Source: Cymbidium sinense (Eukaryota; Streptophyta; Magnoliopsida; Asparagales; Orchidaceae). Taken from it: a stretch of 64,000 nucleotides of DNA. A program made the position numbers and the translations under genes. Positions 22,559 to 34,366 of this stretch are shown here, piece after piece. Each line of letters starts with the position of its first letter. Position 1 is the first letter of the stretch. The DNA lies in the NCBI GenBank assembly GCA_021442155.1, contig CM038228.1:87126114-87190113 (forward strand), in the 5' to 3' direction. Under the pieces are notes generated by a model, which was not told where the DNA came from, ran no database searches, and was given only the letters and a program-made list of their open reading frames with translations.

Positions 22559-25500
22559 ATAAAGGCATGAATAACTAGATGAGGTGTGCTATGATGATGT
22601 TGGTTTTGATCATATAATTAAGACTATTTTAGATAGTTATAGACATGTTATAATACCAAGTAAAAATCATCCCATTAGATGCCATTCACTTGATTAGACT
22701 ATTACTCTCAACATTACTAATATTTTCTTACATTATGAAAGAAATATGATTTGTTTGCACATTAGAGTGAGCAACATGCATATTAATGCACCCAAAGAGA
22801 AGTAAATATTTGAAACATGGTAAGTTAGGAGTTATCAATGTGTTAATCATCTTTGAATAATTGCTTTCAAACCTAAGATATATGAAGAATCCTTCACCCA
22901 TTTATTGCTTGTACCATATAATAGGTTGTCGCCTCTTATAGATGTTTAGTAATGAAACATTTCTAGAGACATCAATATTTTTATCATGTAAGCTTTCAAC
23001 ATCTTCTTTGCTTAATCTTAAGTTAACAACTATCATATTGTTGACCTCACTTTTGTAGTGAGGATCCAATTTTCATCTTAGATCTAGAGACTCTAGACCC
23101 AAGAGTTTCTCAAGGGACACATGACTAAGTGAACATTTAAGCTTAGAGACTTAGGAGGATTAAATGTAGGATTTAAAATAATGCCTTATAGATTAACTTA
23201 CCACCGACCTCCATATATAATGAGCTAAGCCTCAAATTCAACGGACTCATGGAAATCGAGGCTCAAAAAATATCGCCAATCAAATAGACAAAACGGCTTC
23301 CAATCGATGAACACTTATCAGATTTTAGAACATCAAAATTTATTGGAATATAAATGTTATACAATCTAACCAACCATCAATCGAGCTATCAATATGTCTA
23401 CGTGTATATTAGAGGATGTTCAAATTCAAATGATGCTCATGAAATTGATTAGCTATGAAAAATAAGTCTACCACTTACTAGAAGTGTGCACAATATTTGT
23501 CCCATTTGAGTTATGATCATTTAGGATGTACTAATAAATGGTTTCAAATGCAACAATGGATGTCTTCCTTATTCATAAATATGAAGAACAACACTTTAAG
23601 AAGTGGTGGCAATACCAATATTAGATGACTGTAATTTTGATAATGATGATAGAAAATATGAATAATAGATCTTGATTGGTGTTAACATGAACAATGATGT
23701 CTTTATATTTTATGGTGGTATTATCACATTAATCAGAGGCATCAACACAAGATATTGCAAGCTAGTACCAATGATGACTCTTCTAAGCATTACAAAGATG
23801 AAGAATATAACTTTTGTGATAATTGCAAATTTGAGGTTGTAAATTCATCAAAATTTGAGGTAATGCCATCAATAATCCTAAATATAGAAGTAAGGATTTG
23901 CTTAAAGGTGACAATAACTAAATATGGGGGAGAAGTGGAGGAAATGACAATCCCAATGGTAGTAAGAGTAATATATACAATCTTGAATTCTATTTTTATA
24001 ATGATAAAGAACTAGAGTGTTGTTGTTGGACCAGTAATGTCATAGAACATAATAAATTGTATTTGATGGATTAATGATGGAAGTGATTAAAAAATGTAAC
24101 TACACCATAGGGTTAATGTTCAAAGTGGCTCTAATACCATATAAAGGCATGAATAACTAGATGAGGTGCTATGATGATGTTTTTGATCATATAATTAAGA
24201 CTATCTTAGATAGTTATAGACATGTGATAATCACTAGTATTTTAAAATCCTCCCATTGTTAGATGCCATTCACTTGATTAGACTATGACTCTCAAAGTTA
24301 CTAATATTTTCTTACATTATGAAAGAAATATGACCTCCATATATGTGTCATAAGTTGAGTCAAGCCCACAAGTCAACTTCAACGAACTTCGGAAGTGACA
24401 ATGCTAAAATCAGGGCTCAAATGTACTGGACGTTACTGAAAATAGTCAAAATGGCCTCCGATCGATGAACAGACTTTGCCGTCATGTTTAGAAAATCAAA
24501 ATTTATTGGAATATAAATGGTTTACAATCTAACGATCAAGCGATCAAGTGATCAAGCTATCAATATGTTGACGCATATATTAGAGTAGGAAAGCTGCGAC
24601 AATGTTCAAATGATCTCTATTCATGAAATTGATTATGCCGTTAGCTTTGAAATATCAAAAAATACCCCCGATATACCACTACTAGTAATAATGTCTTTTG
24701 CATCCTAATATTGCCCCCATTTGAGTTGTGATCATTTAGGATGTACTAATAAATGGTTTCTAATGGTGGTATGATGACAAGTATTGGGTTTAGCTGTGCA
24801 AATCAATATGGATGGTAGTTTCCTGAAATATGAACAACTTTAAAAGTGTGGTGGTCGATGGAAATTAATATTAGACAGACCGTGGGCTTTGATAATGACT
24901 GTGATAGAAAAATATGAATAATAGATCTTCAGAGTGGTGTTAACATGGACAATGATGTCTTTATATTTTATGGTCGGTGATTATCATACATTAATCATTA
25001 GAGGGCATCAACACAAGATATTGCAAGCTAGTACCAATGATGACTCTTTTAAGCATTACAAAGATGAAGAATATAACTTTTATGATAATTGCAAATTTGA
25101 GGGTTGTAAATTCATCAAAATTTGAGGTAATGCCATCAATAATCCTAAATATAGAAGTAAGGATTTGCTTAAAGGTGACAATAACTAAATATGGGGGAGA
25201 AGTGGAGGAAATGACAATCCCAATGGTAGTAAGAGTAATATATACAATCTTGAATTCTATTTTTATAATGATAAAGAACTAGAGTGTTATTGTTGGACCC
25301 AAAGTAGTCATAATATAGAACATAATAATTTGTATTTGATGGATTAATGATGTATTTAGTGATTAAAAATGTAAGGACACCATAGGATTAATGTTCTCAG
25401 CGAGTGGCTCTAATACCATATAAAGGCATGAATAACTAGATGAGGTGTGCTATGATGATGTTGGTTTTGATCATATAATTAAGACTATCTTAGATATTTA

Positions 25501-27771
25501 TAGACATGTGATAATCACTAGTAGACTTAAAATCATTCTATTGTTAGATGCCATTCACTTGATTAGACTATGACTCTCAACATTACTAATAATTTCTTTC
25601 ATTCACTTGATTAGACTATGACTCTCAACGTTACTAATATTTTCTTACATTATGAAAGAAATATGATCTGATTGCACATTAGAGTGAGCAACATGCATAT
25701 TTAATGTCTCAAAAAGCAAACACCCAAAGAGAAGTAAATATTTAGTAAGGTAGTTATCAATGTGTTAATCATCTCTTGAATAATTGCAAACCTAAGATAT
25801 ATGAAGAATTAAAAGCCTTCACCCATTTATTAATTTCACTTGTACCATATAATAGGTTGTCATCTCTTATGGATGTTTAGTAATGAAACATTTCTAGAGA
25901 CATGAATATTTTTATCATGTAAGCTTTCAACATCTTCTTTATTTAATCTTAAGTTAACAACTATCATATTGTTGACCTCACTTTTGTAGTGAGGATCCAA
26001 TTTTCCATCTTAGATCTAGGAGTTCTAGACACTATGAGCTTCTCAATCATAGGACACTTCTAGTGACTAAGTGAACACTTAACTTAAGCTTAGAGACTTA
26101 GGAGGATTAGCCATAAGATTTAAATAATGCCTTATAGATTAGGATAACTTACCTACTGTTGACCTCCATATATGTGTCATAAATCGAGTCAAACCCACAA
26201 GTCAAATTCAATGTACTTCAGAAGTGATAGTGCTAAAATCAGGGCTCAAAATGCACTAGTCATCACTGAAAATAGTCAAAATAGCCTCCGATCGATGAAT
26301 AGGTTTCGCCATCGTATTTAGAACGTCAAAATTTATTGGAATATAAATGTTATACAATCTAACGATCAACCGATCAAGCGATCAAGCTATCAATATATCG
26401 ATGCACATATTAGAGTAGGGAAGCTACGATGATGTTCAAATGATCTCTGTTCATGAAATTGATTATGTCGTTAGCTTTGAAACATCAAAAAATACCCCCT
26501 GATCTACCACTACTAGTAATAGTGCCTTTTGCATCCTAATATCCCCATTTGAGTTGTGATCATTTAGGATGTAATAAATGGTTTCTAATGGTGGTATGAT
26601 GACAAGTATTGGGTTTAACTATGCAAATCAATATGGATGGTAGCTTTCTTCAGACCATAAATATGAACAACAACACTTTAAGAAGTGGTGGTTGATGGCA
26701 ATTAATATTAGACAGACCGTGGGATTTGATAACGACTGTGATAAAAAAAATATGAATAATAGATCTTTAGAGTGGTGTTAACATGAACAATGATGTCTTT
26801 ATATTTTATGGTCGGTGATTATCATACATTAATCATTAGAGGGCATCAACACAAGATATTACAAGCTAGTACCAATGATGACTCTTCTAAGCATTACAAA
26901 GATGAAGAATATAACTTTTATGATAATTGCAAATTTGAGGGTTGTAAATTCATCAAAATTTGAGGTAATGCCATCAATAATCCTAAATATATAGAAGGAT
27001 TTGCTTAAAGGTGACAATAACTAAATATGGGGGAGAAGTGGAGGAAATGACAATCCCAATGGTAGTAAGAGTAATATATACAATATTGAATTCTATTTTT
27101 ATAATGATAAAGAACTAGAGTGTTGTTGTTGGACCCAAAGTAGTCATAATATAGAACATAATAATTTGTATTTGATGGATTAATGATGTATTTAGTGATT
27201 AAAAATGTAAGGACACCATAGGGTTAATGTTCTCAGCTAGTGGCTTTAATATCATATAAAGGTAAGAATAACTAGATGAGGTGTGCTATGATGATGTTGG
27301 TTTTGATCATATAATTAAGACTATCTTAGATAGTTATAGACATGTGATAATCACTAGTAGGCTTAAAATCATCCCATTGTTAGATGCCATTCACTTGATT
27401 AGACTATGACTCTCAACGTTACTAATATTTTCTTACATTATGAAAGAAATATGATCTGTTTGCACATTAGAGTGAGCAACATGCATATTTAATGTCTCAA
27501 AAAGCAAACACCCAAAGAGAAGTAAATATTTGAAACATGGTAAGGTAGGAGTTATCAATGTGTTAATCATCTCTTGAATAATTGCTTTCAAACCTAAGAT
27601 ATATGAAGAATTAAAAGCCTTCACCCATTTATTAATTTCACTTGTACCATATAATAGGTTGTCGTCTCTTATGGATGTTTAGTAATGAAACATTTCTAGA
27701 GACATCAATATTTTTATCATGTAAGCTTTCAACATCTTCTTTACTTAATCTTAAGTTAACAACTATCATAT

Positions 27772-27961
27772 TGTTGACCTCACTTTTGTAGTGAGGATCC
27801 AATTTTTCCATCTTTGATCTAGGAGTCTTCTAGACACTAAGAGCTTCTCAATCATAGGATACTTCTAATGACTAAGTGAACACTTAACTTAAGCTTAGAG
27901 ACTTAGGAGGATTAGCCATATGATTTAAATAATGCCTTATAGATTAGGATAACTTACCTAC
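27772..27961 (+). repeat. LTR2-family 5' stub (190 bp) interrupted by Tat1
   Basis: Begins TGTTGACCTCACTTTTG and matches 49,797-49,983, 52,770-52,920, 25,970-26,156 and 23,039-23,203. It stops at CTTACCTAC, where the Tat1 LTR begins. It contains the hairpin CCTCACT / AGTGAGG (27,778-27,796). Confidence 0.75.
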
Positions 27962-30900
27962 TGTTGACCTCCATATATGTGTCATAAGTCGAGTCAAGCC
28001 CACAAGTCAAATTCAATGGACTTCGGAAGTGACAGTGCTAAAATCGGTGCTCAAAATGCAATGGATGTCACTAAAAATAGTCAAAATGTCTTCTGATCGA
28101 TTAACAGACTTCACCGTCGTATTTAGAATGTCAAAATTTATTGGAATAGAAATGTTATACAATCTAGCGATCAACCGATCAAGCGTCGAGCTATCAATAT
28201 GTAGATGCGTATATTAGTAGGGAAGCTATGATGATGTTCAAATGAACCCTGTTCATGAAATTGATTATGCCGTTAGCTGTAAAATATCAAAAAATACCAA
28301 ATGAGACTATTCACGCTCAATTCGGATGAGTATGTACAAATTTTGAACTATCGAAAGTGACAACATGTAAATCAAGTCTGAAATGTGCCGAACGTCATCG
28401 AAAATGGTTGAAACGACTTCTGATCGATGAACGGACTTCTCCATCGAGTTCAAAATATCAACTAATTAGAATATAAATATTGTATAACTTGATAATCAAC
28501 CGATCAAACAATCAAGTCTTGAAGCGCAGCGTATATCGAGGTGTCGAGGGCGCCAAACGACCCCCGTTCATAAAATTGATTGCACCGTTAATCTCAAAAT
28601 ATCAAAATCTATCAAGTAAGACTATTCATACTCAATTAAAACAAGTCTGCATGAAAATCGAGCAGTCAAAAATGATAACTTGCATTTTGAGCTGAAATTG
28701 ACCTAATTTGACATCGACTTGAATCAAATATATATATAAATATATAATTAATCATATATATATATTATATTATAGTATATATTATATATAAAATATATAT
28801 ATTTAAAATCCTAATTTTCTATTTAAATCCCACTAATCTATATCTGCTGATGGTTTGACCCTCCTTGCTTAATCTTCACCTCTTCATGCATGAGAGCTCC
28901 TCCCCTTCCATTTGGATCTCCAAACCCAAATGCACGGAATCACACAAGCTCAATCGAGCAGCCTCCCTCTCTTCCATTCGTACCCGCACTCCCTCTTCAC
29001 GCGCACTCCATGCTCCTCCAACAATTCCCCCGCTTTCCCTTCTTCTTCTTCTCAGCGCAGTAAAGACACGACACACATCTCCTCCAAACCCGAGAGCTTA
29101 GCAATCCCATTTTCTTCTTTTACGTATTGCTCTTTTCTTTTCTTTCTTCCCACTTTCTTTCTCCTTTTTCTTTCTTCCCTTTCTTCTTCTTCCTTCTCCA
29201 TTCCACTTCTTCCCTTATTTCCATAAAACCAAAATTTCATTTTCCCCTCATTTCTCCAATCCAAAAATATCTTCTCTCTTTCCCTCACAAAGCTAATTCA
29301 AAATTCCCCCTTTTCCCATCATTTCCACCAAAACTATAATTCCTTTTTTTTTTTGCTTCAACCGGAGAGGAACACCATCATTAAGGGGGTTCTTCTTTCG
29401 GTTTCCAGCATCTCTCTTTTCTCAGTCTTCCAAAATCTAAAATTCTATCATTTTCTCCCAATCTGAATTTTGCCGCAACCAGAGAAGAGCACTGTCATTA
29501 GGGGGGTTCTTCTCTCAGTTTTTGACATCACCCTTTCCATTACCTTTTCAATTTGTTTGTTGTAGATGAAGAAGAACACCATCATCAGGCGAGTTCTTCT
29601 TTAGGCTTCTGGCATTTTGTCCCTTTCCGACCTTTCCCTTTGTCACAGCCAAAGAGGAACATCGTCATTAGGTGGGTTCTTCTCTTGGTTTTTGCCATCT
29701 CCCTCTCTGTCTCTTGATCATTGCAATGCGCAAAAGAAATAAGTCATAATATGTGTGATGGAAATGTATATATGCTTGTGTTTCTTTGCGTTGAAGGCCT
29801 GTCACCTCATTAGAGATGACGAGGGAAAATTGATGGTGTCACAAGACATCACTCACTATACTCATTAAGGCGTACTGAGTAAGCCAACATCTGTTAGATG
29901 TCGCTCCCTCTAGTCAAATTGCTGCCAAAATTTTGTCAAATTTCTGGACTCAGAAAAAAAAGAAATGAATATATACTGCATTGCATTTGTCTTCATTCAG
30001 GTTTAAAGGCCTCATCATACTCATTAGGATGTGACGAGATGGAAATCGGCTGTGGTGTCGCAAGAAACCACTTGCTATGCTCATTAGGGTAAGAAAGCCA
30101 AAATAACTCCCGATGCAGCCTCTATATGGGGATGACGTCGAGAAGCAGCCGAAATTTCATCAACTTTTTTTGGGGGCTTAAACTCAAAATTAATTGAATG
30201 TTAAATGAATTATGAAACCTAAAGTCTTAAAGAAATGAATTGAAAATTAAATATAAATAAATTTGAAATGAATTTAAAGTGACTTTATTATAAATAAAAT
30301 TGAAAATCATATTTCAAATAAAAAAATAGGGATCAAACTCAAGTGAACCTATTAAACAAATAAACTTGAATTCCTTTGATATACATGAAAACTCATAAGA
30401 GATTTAAGATAAATTTAAATTTCAGTTACTAAATAAATATGAAACTTGATCGGGAGTTGAGGATAAATTTATATTGGATTTGAAGTCCTTTCTTATGTGA
30501 ACAAATCATATTTAATATCAAATGAAGTAAAGATCTTAATTGAATATTAAATGACAAATGATTGGTGATAAGTCTAAATGTCAAATTCCAAATTGAGAAT
30601 AAAGTGTGTAAGTAATTTGATAACTTTCTTACAAGCACAAGTTCAATTAGGCAAATCATGAGCAACTATGAATGTAGCCTTTAAAATATCATTTGGAGCT
30701 TGCATTTAAAGTTGAATTTGAAGCACTTGTGATATATCTATTGCTTATCTTCAAAATTAATGAAATCCAAATGAAATCCACAAAATGACTTATAAAGCGG
30801 CTTTCAATTAACAAGTGAATTATGTTCTAATTCATATTGAATAAATCTGAAATCAAATTGGAGAAATATAAATAAGACTCACAATAAATTGGGAAGCTCG

Positions 30901-32498
30901 CCAACAAGCTGTCTTATTGAATGCATATATTATAGTATTTCAACTCAAATGAATTGAATACTTCAATTGAATTTAAGGTTGTAGCATATGGGATCTACAA
31001 TATATCTGAATGTATACTTTTAAGTAATAATAGAATCCAAATTTAACCTTCGCAACACCTAGTTACAAAATTAGGATGTGAATATAGTGGTGGATCAAGC
31101 CGCTCACACCTCACTTCATCCTTAACTTTTGACTTTGCTTCTGCTTTCACGTTCTAAGCCACTAGATTCTCAATGCGTCGTACAAGTGAACATAACCTGT
31201 TAATTAAAGCATTCTCAAATAAACACTCATGGGCCCCGACACTATGCTGAAAGCTTAAATTCAAGTGTTTGAGGATGTTGCGCGGGTTGTTTCCTGGTTT
31301 AGTCTTAGGACGGGGTCCAGGTAAATAAAACCTAAAAACTTATATAAATTTTAACTTAGTAAAATATCTGAGAAGCTAATTATGTCAAGTGACAGTAGAT
31401 CTGATCCTATATTAAGAACTTAACAGAGTTAAAAGGATCTAAAGTTCTCAAATATATTCGATTCAATCAATTAACTATCCCAATGATGGCTGTGTTGAAT
31501 GGTGATTTCAATCGGAGGGGATACTTCCATCAAAATGTGATTCTAATCTCAAATCAAGTTAAATCAAATTAAGTAACAATCTAAAACTATTTAAATGAAA
31601 TTCAATCATTAAATGCTTAAAGCAAAACTCAATCTATCCACCTTCTACAATTATTTGTCAGATATGACAAATTAAGAAAACTCTAGGTCACAAAAGAGCC
31701 AATGTCAAATCAAGTGTTCTGCTATGTTCACTCTCAATCAATCTCTTGCCAGTAAGGATGGCCCGTGTCTTCTAACTGTGTGGCTTGGCTGGTAGGCTCC
31801 ACAGATGATGTAGTTATGACCAGAGTCCTCTGATCAGGTGATTTGGCTAGTGAGGCTCCATTATATTATGATTACGATCGTAGCACCTATACTCCCCAAT
31901 AGCTCTACCCTTTGAGTTGTGAATCATAGGGTATACTTGATAGGGAAAATAACCTTTTATCAGCTAAGGTAGACTTAAGATTTTCTCCTTAAACAAATAC
32001 CATCCTAGGTCTACAAGAATTTCTTGGATAACGTAACCCATGTGTTGCTGATAAGGATCCTTCGGTCAGGTTGGGTCGACTATCTCCTCTGACTAAGTAG
32101 ATGAGGGACCATGACTGCCCGGGATGACAAAACCATGAGATCTAGATCGGGCACGTCAACATTCCCCTAACCCTCCAGTTTAAGCTGAAATGATGAATTT
32201 CATAATCTTAAATTCTAAAACTCCATATGCTGCTACTATATGATACACATTAAGCGATCTAATGATTAGCCTTAATCAAAAGTTATCTCTCACTTATTAG
32301 GAGAGGTAATTAACTATAGGGGCTTGCACCTATAGGAAACCTGGAACCAGATCTAAAGTCCTCACAAAATGAAGATGAAATCTCTGGGTAGTGTCTTATC
32401 TACTATTCCATCCACCTTTTGAAAATTATACCGATACTTTTAAATCACTCTCTTCATTCTTTTGTCGAGAGGTCGGTGGTGAATTTTCGGTGCCCACA
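27962..32498 (+). repeat. 5' LTR of Tat1 (4.5 kb)
   Basis: Runs from TGTTGACCTCCATATATG to CGGTGCCCACA and matches 43,465-47,660 in order and nearly throughout. It includes a polypyrimidine stretch (about 28,880-29,330), a four-hairpin repeat (29,366-29,683), CTCATTAGG-containing repeats (29,800-30,090), a long AT-rich part and a hairpin near the 3' end (32,314-32,335). Open frames in the polypyrimidine part (for example 28,865-29,339) are low-complexity Ser/Phe/Leu translations. Confidence 0.9.
29366..29683 (+). repeat. Four hairpin repeats inside the Tat1 LTR
   Basis: Hairpins at 29,366-29,396, 29,482-29,514, 29,569-29,601 and 29,653-29,683 have arms like AGAAGAAC / GTTCTTCT and a loop containing ATCATTAGG-like sequence. 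The third has a perfect 9-bp stem, AAGAAGAAC / GTTCTTCTT. The others use G-T pairs. Spacing is about 85-115 bp. Confidence 0.75.
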
Positions 32499-32504
32499 GA
32501 TTTC

Positions 32505-32522
32505 TGGCAACTCCGTTAGGGA
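32505..32522 (+). other. Primer-binding site of Tat1
   Basis: TGGCAACTCCGTTAGGGA lies six bases after the LTR end. It resembles the TGGCGACTC-type primer-binding sites of Tat/Ogre elements. The priming tRNA is not assigned. Confidence 0.7.
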
Positions 32523-33414
32523 CATGATTCTCTTTTCATCTTTGGCTAGTCATATATGTGCTATAGTAGCAATAAAATTTTTGAAAATTCAAAACAAAAA
32601 TGGTGATTTAAATATGTAATAAATTCAAATCACTAATGTATGAGCCTCTATGTGGAAATAATTATTCTGTAGAGTATATTTTTATTACACTATTATTTTA
32701 TTTTGTAGTACCTCTGCATTTTGAAAGTATGGGGTGAAATAATAATTATTATTACTAATCCCCATCTTTCACTTACACAGAATGGATCTACAAAGCACTC
32801 CTTTCACTTCCATAGGTGGTGAACATCTCTGCCTAGCCAATTATCATTACAAGGAGATGTTGGGGCTACCATTCAATTTGGTAGCTTGAATTTCTCAACT
32901 ATCATAGCTATAACTCCTGAAGTACCCACCCATGGTACATTCGTTCGAGGCCATGCTAGAAGGCCTTAAGTTATTGAAGCTCTTGCTAGCCATGTTTGTT
33001 AATCAATTCAGAAGCCAACAACTATTATAGAGTTCTCCAGACAAAGAACTTAGTTTTAAAATAAGTTAATCAATGATGAAAGAAAAGTCATGGGCAAAAA
33101 AGTGTATTTAATGCCTCATGGTATAATTGCTTCGTCGATTGAACCTTCTGTACCTAGAAATCATGATCATGAAGCTTCCTCATCAGGAAGCAAATTAGAA
33201 GAAGAAGAAAAAAATGTTGGTGAGGGCTCAACAGATCCCCTTCAAATGACTTAGTGAACAAGTGATACTGCTGCCAAAAGCGAGTATTCCTACCCATAAC
33301 AACTTTGATAATCTAAAGTGGGTTAAAAGGAATAGCTCTATTGGTGAAGTAAAAAAGTCTTTCTAGAACCAACAATGTTAAGCTCCACCACCACAGAGAA
33401 GACAACTTGAAATA
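32523..33414 (+). other. Leader of Tat1, no clear coding region
   Basis: About 0.9 kb between the primer-binding site and the first coding-like stretch. It has mixed composition with a few short open pieces near 33,060-33,260. No hairpin array like that of the right-hand element was seen here. Confidence 0.5.
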
Positions 33415-34190
33415 TTGTCTGCCATAATACATAAAGTTCTCAAAGTAGCTAAGGACAAAGGCTTAATGAAAAGAAGATTTCAGAGGCCTGAGGTGATCAA
33501 AAATAGTGAAGCTCCACCAAGGAGGTTGCCTTCTTTTATGATAACTAGTCATCAAGCCAAGTATGCTTTGCATGGTGAGCATCAGAGCGTGACACTCGGA
33601 CCGCATGTCCAAGAATCCGCTGCCGGAAGGTCCCAACCAAAGGATAAGCAGGTATGGAGGCCAAGGCCCTGTAATGAAATCCTGAAGAATGAAAGAGGTA
33701 TGACATCTGATACATATACTAAAAAATCTACCTCAAAAATAACTCATCAAAAGTGGATACCTAAAAGAAGGGATATCAGATGAAAGACATGATTGACACC
33801 ACGGAGAATCCTCTAGGGATCTCATCGATCAATTCACCCCTAAAGAAGGTTGACTTTGATCACAGTCCTTCAATGGAAGAAGTATTTATTCTACATATTG
33901 AACCAGAGATCCACTGGAAATGTCGATAAAAAATTCATGTGAAAAAAGAAGGAGATGAAGAGGAAACTATGGTAGTGGAAGTCGTCTATATGGTCAGAGA
34001 TATAGATGGACTTTTCACTCAGCACAATCAGCAGCAACATGAATCCAGGGAACTTGAACTTGAATTTGACATTTATGAAGAAGAGTCTTCACAGAAGCAA
34101 GTAGAAGATGGATCTTCAATCTCTACTGAAGATGAAGAAGAAAAAGATCAAAATGAAAGAGATCATGTGTTGAAGTATTTATATGGTTGA
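33415..34190 (+). pseudogene. Tat1 coding-like region upstream of gag (ORF1-like)
   Basis: Two open pieces, at 33,415-33,783 (122 residues, basic: KRRFQRPEVIKN, KWIPKRRD) and 33,939-34,190 (83 residues, acidic: EEDEEEKDQNERD), are separated by stops. Ogre-type elements are known to carry an extra open frame before gag; position and composition fit that, but I recognise no domain. It could simply be the N-terminal part of a long gag. Confidence 0.5.
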
Positions 34191-34366
34191 ATCAGAAATG
34201 ATCGACTATCAGCTTTTATACTCAACATCGTCATTCAACCCTAGCAACAGTTGTCCCTACAAATGCATAAGGAGAAGGACAATCTTGTTCTTCCCCTAAA
34301 GATGAGAAAGGAGTAGAATAACAATAAGAAATAGAAGAAAAAGAAGAGATTGTATTTGTTGACGCC

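Larger units (their letters stand above)
21817..28298. repeat. Four-copy tandem array carrying the 5' end of the Tat1 LTR
   Basis: The marker ACCACTACTAGTAAT and what follows recur at 21,817, 23,469 (altered), 24,676 and 26,506, giving units of about 1.65, 1.2, 1.83 and 1.79 kb. Each full unit has, in order: a body with no recognised gene; an inverted TGGTATTAGAGCC; a ~190-bp LTR2-type stub beginning TGTTGACCTCAC; and the first ~336 bp of the Tat1 LTR beginning TGTTGACCTCCATATA. In units 1-3 the LTR part stops near ...CAAAAAATACC and joins the next unit; in unit 4 it continues into the complete LTR. Unit 2 lacks about 0.6 kb including the LTR2 stub. Unit 3 has an internal ~44-bp duplication (25,563-25,640). 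The short open frames of 60-86 residues repeat with the unit and look non-coding. Confidence 0.85.

Noticed and set aside
23755..25282. Repeated 80-86 residue open frames beginning near TACAAAGATGAAGAAT
   Set aside because: They recur only because the DNA unit is tandemly repeated. The frame differs between units and no domain is visible. A CDNC-type zinc finger was considered, but only one Cys pair is present.
28865..29339. Ser/Phe/Leu-rich open frames in several frames and on both strands
   Set aside because: They lie in a polypyrimidine stretch of the Tat1 LTR, and stop codons are rare there in all frames because of composition.
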